Shown piece by piece: positions 31,455 through 33,060 of a stretch of DNA of 33,060 nucleotides. This DNA is from Neurospora tetrasperma FGSC 2508. Its lineage: Eukaryota; Ascomycota; Sordariomycetes; Sordariales; Sordariaceae. Under the pieces are notes generated by a model. That model searched no databases, was not told the origin of the DNA, and worked only from the letters and a program-made list of their open reading frames with translations. Position 1 is the stretch's first letter. Each line of letters opens with the position of its first letter. The position numbers and the translations under genes are program-made. The stretch lies in NCBI RefSeq assembly GCF_000213175.1, contig NW_009799103.1, positions 115,445-148,504 on the forward strand. The letters are read 5' to 3'.

Positions 31455-31604
31455 TATTACGAGCAAAGGGTAGATAGTAGATATAAATATACATAATTGT
31501 ATAAAAGAGAAAGGAAGAGAAGTATAGCCGAGTGCCCGGAAGATTAATTTTATAAGGGTATACGCTAGTATTAGGCACAAGGCACACAGGCTAGCCCTAT
31601 AATA
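31455..31604 (-). repeat. Element D 5' LTR (150 bp)
   Basis: Partner of 1248-1500, lacking the 103-bp block 1354-1456. Its outward end keeps CA (ggcacaaggcacacaggc) where the partner reads agtataaggtatataggc, and its inward start is more mutated than the partner. The 66-codon open frame at 31380-31580 overlapping it is chance. Confidence 0.85.
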
Positions 31605-31609
31605 AATAT
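31605..31609. repeat. TSD of element D, right copy (aatat)
   Basis: Matches gatat at 1243-1247 except for one G/A transition. Confidence 0.72.
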
Positions 31610-31930
31610 TCTATTTTAAAATTATATACCGCTAGCTTTAATATTTACTAATTCTATTTTATATTCGCCCACTCCTTCTCCTAAAAGTATTATAAATTAA
31701 AGTGATTTATAATTACTAAGAATAATTTATTTATATATAATAGATATTACTTCTACGCTTTTAACGCCCTTATAATTATTAGTAATTCCCTATTTCTAAC
31801 TTTATACTTTATCTCCTTTAGTGATTTCTTCCTCGAAAAGAACGTAATTAGATACTATTTATTGTTATATAATTGTATAAGAACCGTTTTAATTGTAAAG
31901 TCTAATACGTCTATCTCTATTCAGATTTTT
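31605..31930 (-). pseudogene. Element E RNase H, decayed
   Basis: Minus strand: F-D-P-A-L-K-I-stop-I-E-I-D near 31960-31920 marks the RNase H start (E-T-D-A-S). F-F-S-R-K-K-S-L-K-E-I-K-Y-K-V-R-N-R-E-L-L follows near 31850-31790. The tail W-A-N-I-K and L-A-V-Y-N-F-K-I-E-Y lies at about 31680-31610. The last residues join in frame to Y-R-L-R-K-L-N-S-A-D at 1245 downward when D is removed. Confidence 0.85.
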
Positions 31931-33060
31931 AACGCCGGATCGAAGTAATATAGTATTAATACTTTTTAAAATAATTGTTTTAATTCTATAAATGCCCTTT
32001 CCGCTTCTTTTATTAATTTAAATGCCCTCCGTTTATCCCCCTTTAATAGTTTTATTAAAGGCGCGGTTACCTTTGAATATAATATTACAAAATATTTATA
32101 AAATTCTATAAACCTAGGGAATACTTAGATATTATAAATGTTCGTTAGGGCTTCCTAATCTACGATTATTATAACTCTTTTCGGGTCTATTGAAATACCC
32201 TCCGGCGAAACGATATAGTATAAAAATAATACCCTCTTCATATAAAATTCGTACTTACCTAAGTTTATATAGAGGTCCTAATTTTATAGCTATTAAAGGA
32301 CTTCTTTAATATAGTTACTATAATCTTCTTTATTCTTACTATAAATTAAAATATTATTAAAGTAAGCGATATATATTGTATTTATTAATATTATTAATAT
32401 ATTATTAATATATATTTGAAATATTATTAGCGTATTTGTTAACCCTATTAGTATAATTAAAAATTCGTAGTACTTCTATTTTATATAGAATACTATCTTT
32501 TTCTTATCTCCTTCCCGAATCCGAATCCTATAGTATATATCCTTTAGATTTAATTTCGTAAAGATCTTTACTAACAATAATTAGTCTAGGATTTCCTAAA
32601 TAAGGGGTAATGCCGTCCGATTCTTCTAGAATTAACATAGAGCCTTAGTTTTCTACCTTTTTTGGGGATAAAGATAATAAGGGCGCCCGCTAGGTTAATA
32701 GAAGGTCGAATCTACCCTTTTTAGAGCGCTTCAGGTAGTTATTCTTATAATATTTCTAATTCTTTAATATTAAATATATAAAGCGGTCCCTACAGCGTAG
32801 ATTTTCTATTAATTAAATTGATATAATACTTCAAACTATTATATTAAAGTAGGGGTATTACTGAGGCTTTAAAAACCAATTGGTATTCTTTATATTTTAG
32901 TAAAATAGTCGGTTTAAAAACGACGGACTTATTCCCTAACTCTTCTAATAATTTTAGGGATTTCGGTAGTATTAATTCTAGTAGGGGTACTAGTAGGGGA
33001 TAGATACTATTAAGCGCAATCCGGAAGACCTTCGATAAGGGGGTAGGGGGTTTATAGGGT
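31931..33060 (-). pseudogene. Element E reverse transcriptase, decayed, cut by window edge
   Basis: Minus strand: I-G-L-T-N-T-L-I-I-F-Q-I-Y-I-N-N near 32450-32400. The catalytic loop Y-F-N-N at 32353-32364 stands where the family has Y-x-D-D, and I-L-I-Y follows. V-T-A-P-L-I-K-L-L-K-G-D-K at about 32070-32030 is the connection piece before RNase H. The part from 32520 to 33060 is the N-terminal half, with short readable pieces only. Confidence 0.86.

Larger units (their letters stand above)
1248..31604 (-). mobile_element. Element D, Gypsy-type retrotransposon (interrupted by A)
   Basis: D is a complete but decayed minus-strand element of about 7042 bp once A and one A TSD copy are removed. 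Sense order from high to low coordinate: 5' LTR 31455-31604, leader, gag, protease, RT, RNase H, integrase core, then (across A) integrase C-terminal domain and 3' LTR 1248-1500. D's LTR read in sense begins with T-A-T-T-A-T-A-G-G-G-C-T-A-G-C-C-T-G-T-G and ends in C-G-T-A-A-T-A, closely matching element B's LTR ends. B and D are therefore relatives. The flanking 5-bp TSD matches except for one transition. Confidence 0.88.
31605..33060 (-). mobile_element. Element E, right part (outermost Gypsy-type retrotransposon)
   Basis: Minus-strand pol of E: RT from the window edge down to about 31930, then RNase H to 31605, where element D interrupts it. It continues at 1247 downward. Its gag, protease and both LTRs lie outside the window. 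Confidence 0.85.

Noticed and set aside
31380-31580. Open frame of 66 codons on the minus strand
   Set aside because: It straddles the D 5' LTR and leader and shows no family resemblance; a chance frame.
1-33060. Mitochondrial, bacterial or viral origin suggested by high AT content
   Set aside because: The base bias is due to selective loss of CpA/TpG with CpG kept. All coding traces are Gypsy retrotransposons, and no organellar or bacterial genes, tRNAs or rRNAs are recognisable.
1-33060. CRISPR arrays, tandem satellites, tRNA or rRNA genes
   Set aside because: No regularly spaced direct repeats and no cloverleaf or rRNA-like stretches were seen by reading; the only repeats are LTRs and TSDs.

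Overview
The window is a block of strongly AT-rich, mutated repeat DNA from what looks like a filamentous ascomycete. No intact gene and no host gene can be recognised. Every coding trace belongs to a Ty3/Gypsy-type LTR retrotransposon. In the element interiors CpA and TpG are nearly absent, while CpG, CpC and CpT survive. Gln and Trp codons have become TAA/TAG, Cys and His codons have become Tyr, and catalytic Asp codons have become Asn. This is the signature of repeat-induced point mutation (RIP), known from Pezizomycotina. The species cannot be named from the sequence.

The layout is a five-level nest, read from paired LTRs and 5-bp target site duplications (TSDs). Element E (minus strand) runs off both window edges (1-1247 and 31605-33060). 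D (minus, 1248-31604, TSD gatat/aatat) sits in E between RNase H and integrase. A (minus, 2313-25622, TSD tttat) sits in D's integrase C-terminal part. B (plus, 2809-18598, TSD atact) sits in A just upstream of A's 3' LTR. C (plus, 9431-17604, TSD tataa) sits in B's integrase C-terminal domain. With inserts removed, C is 8174 bp (967 of them unknown N), B 7611 bp, A 7515 bp and D 7042 bp. LTR pairs are equal in length in C (472/472), B (312/312) and A (300/300). In D they differ by one 103-bp block (253/150). The insertion order is therefore E, D, A, B, C from oldest to youngest.

Each complete element keeps the order gag (with a decayed CCHC zinc knuckle), protease, reverse transcriptase, RNase H, integrase. 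A and C end pol with a chromodomain. B and D share LTR termini and leader sequence, so they are relatives, and no chromodomain was seen in them. A and C each have an extra decayed reading frame between the chromodomain and the 3' LTR; in A the better reading is antisense to pol.

The most interesting signals are the fully resolved nest, in which removing an insert restores the interrupted frame in two cases, and a position rule in RIP damage. In all four LTR pairs, the part of each LTR lying at the outer edge of its element is less mutated than the same part of its partner facing inward.
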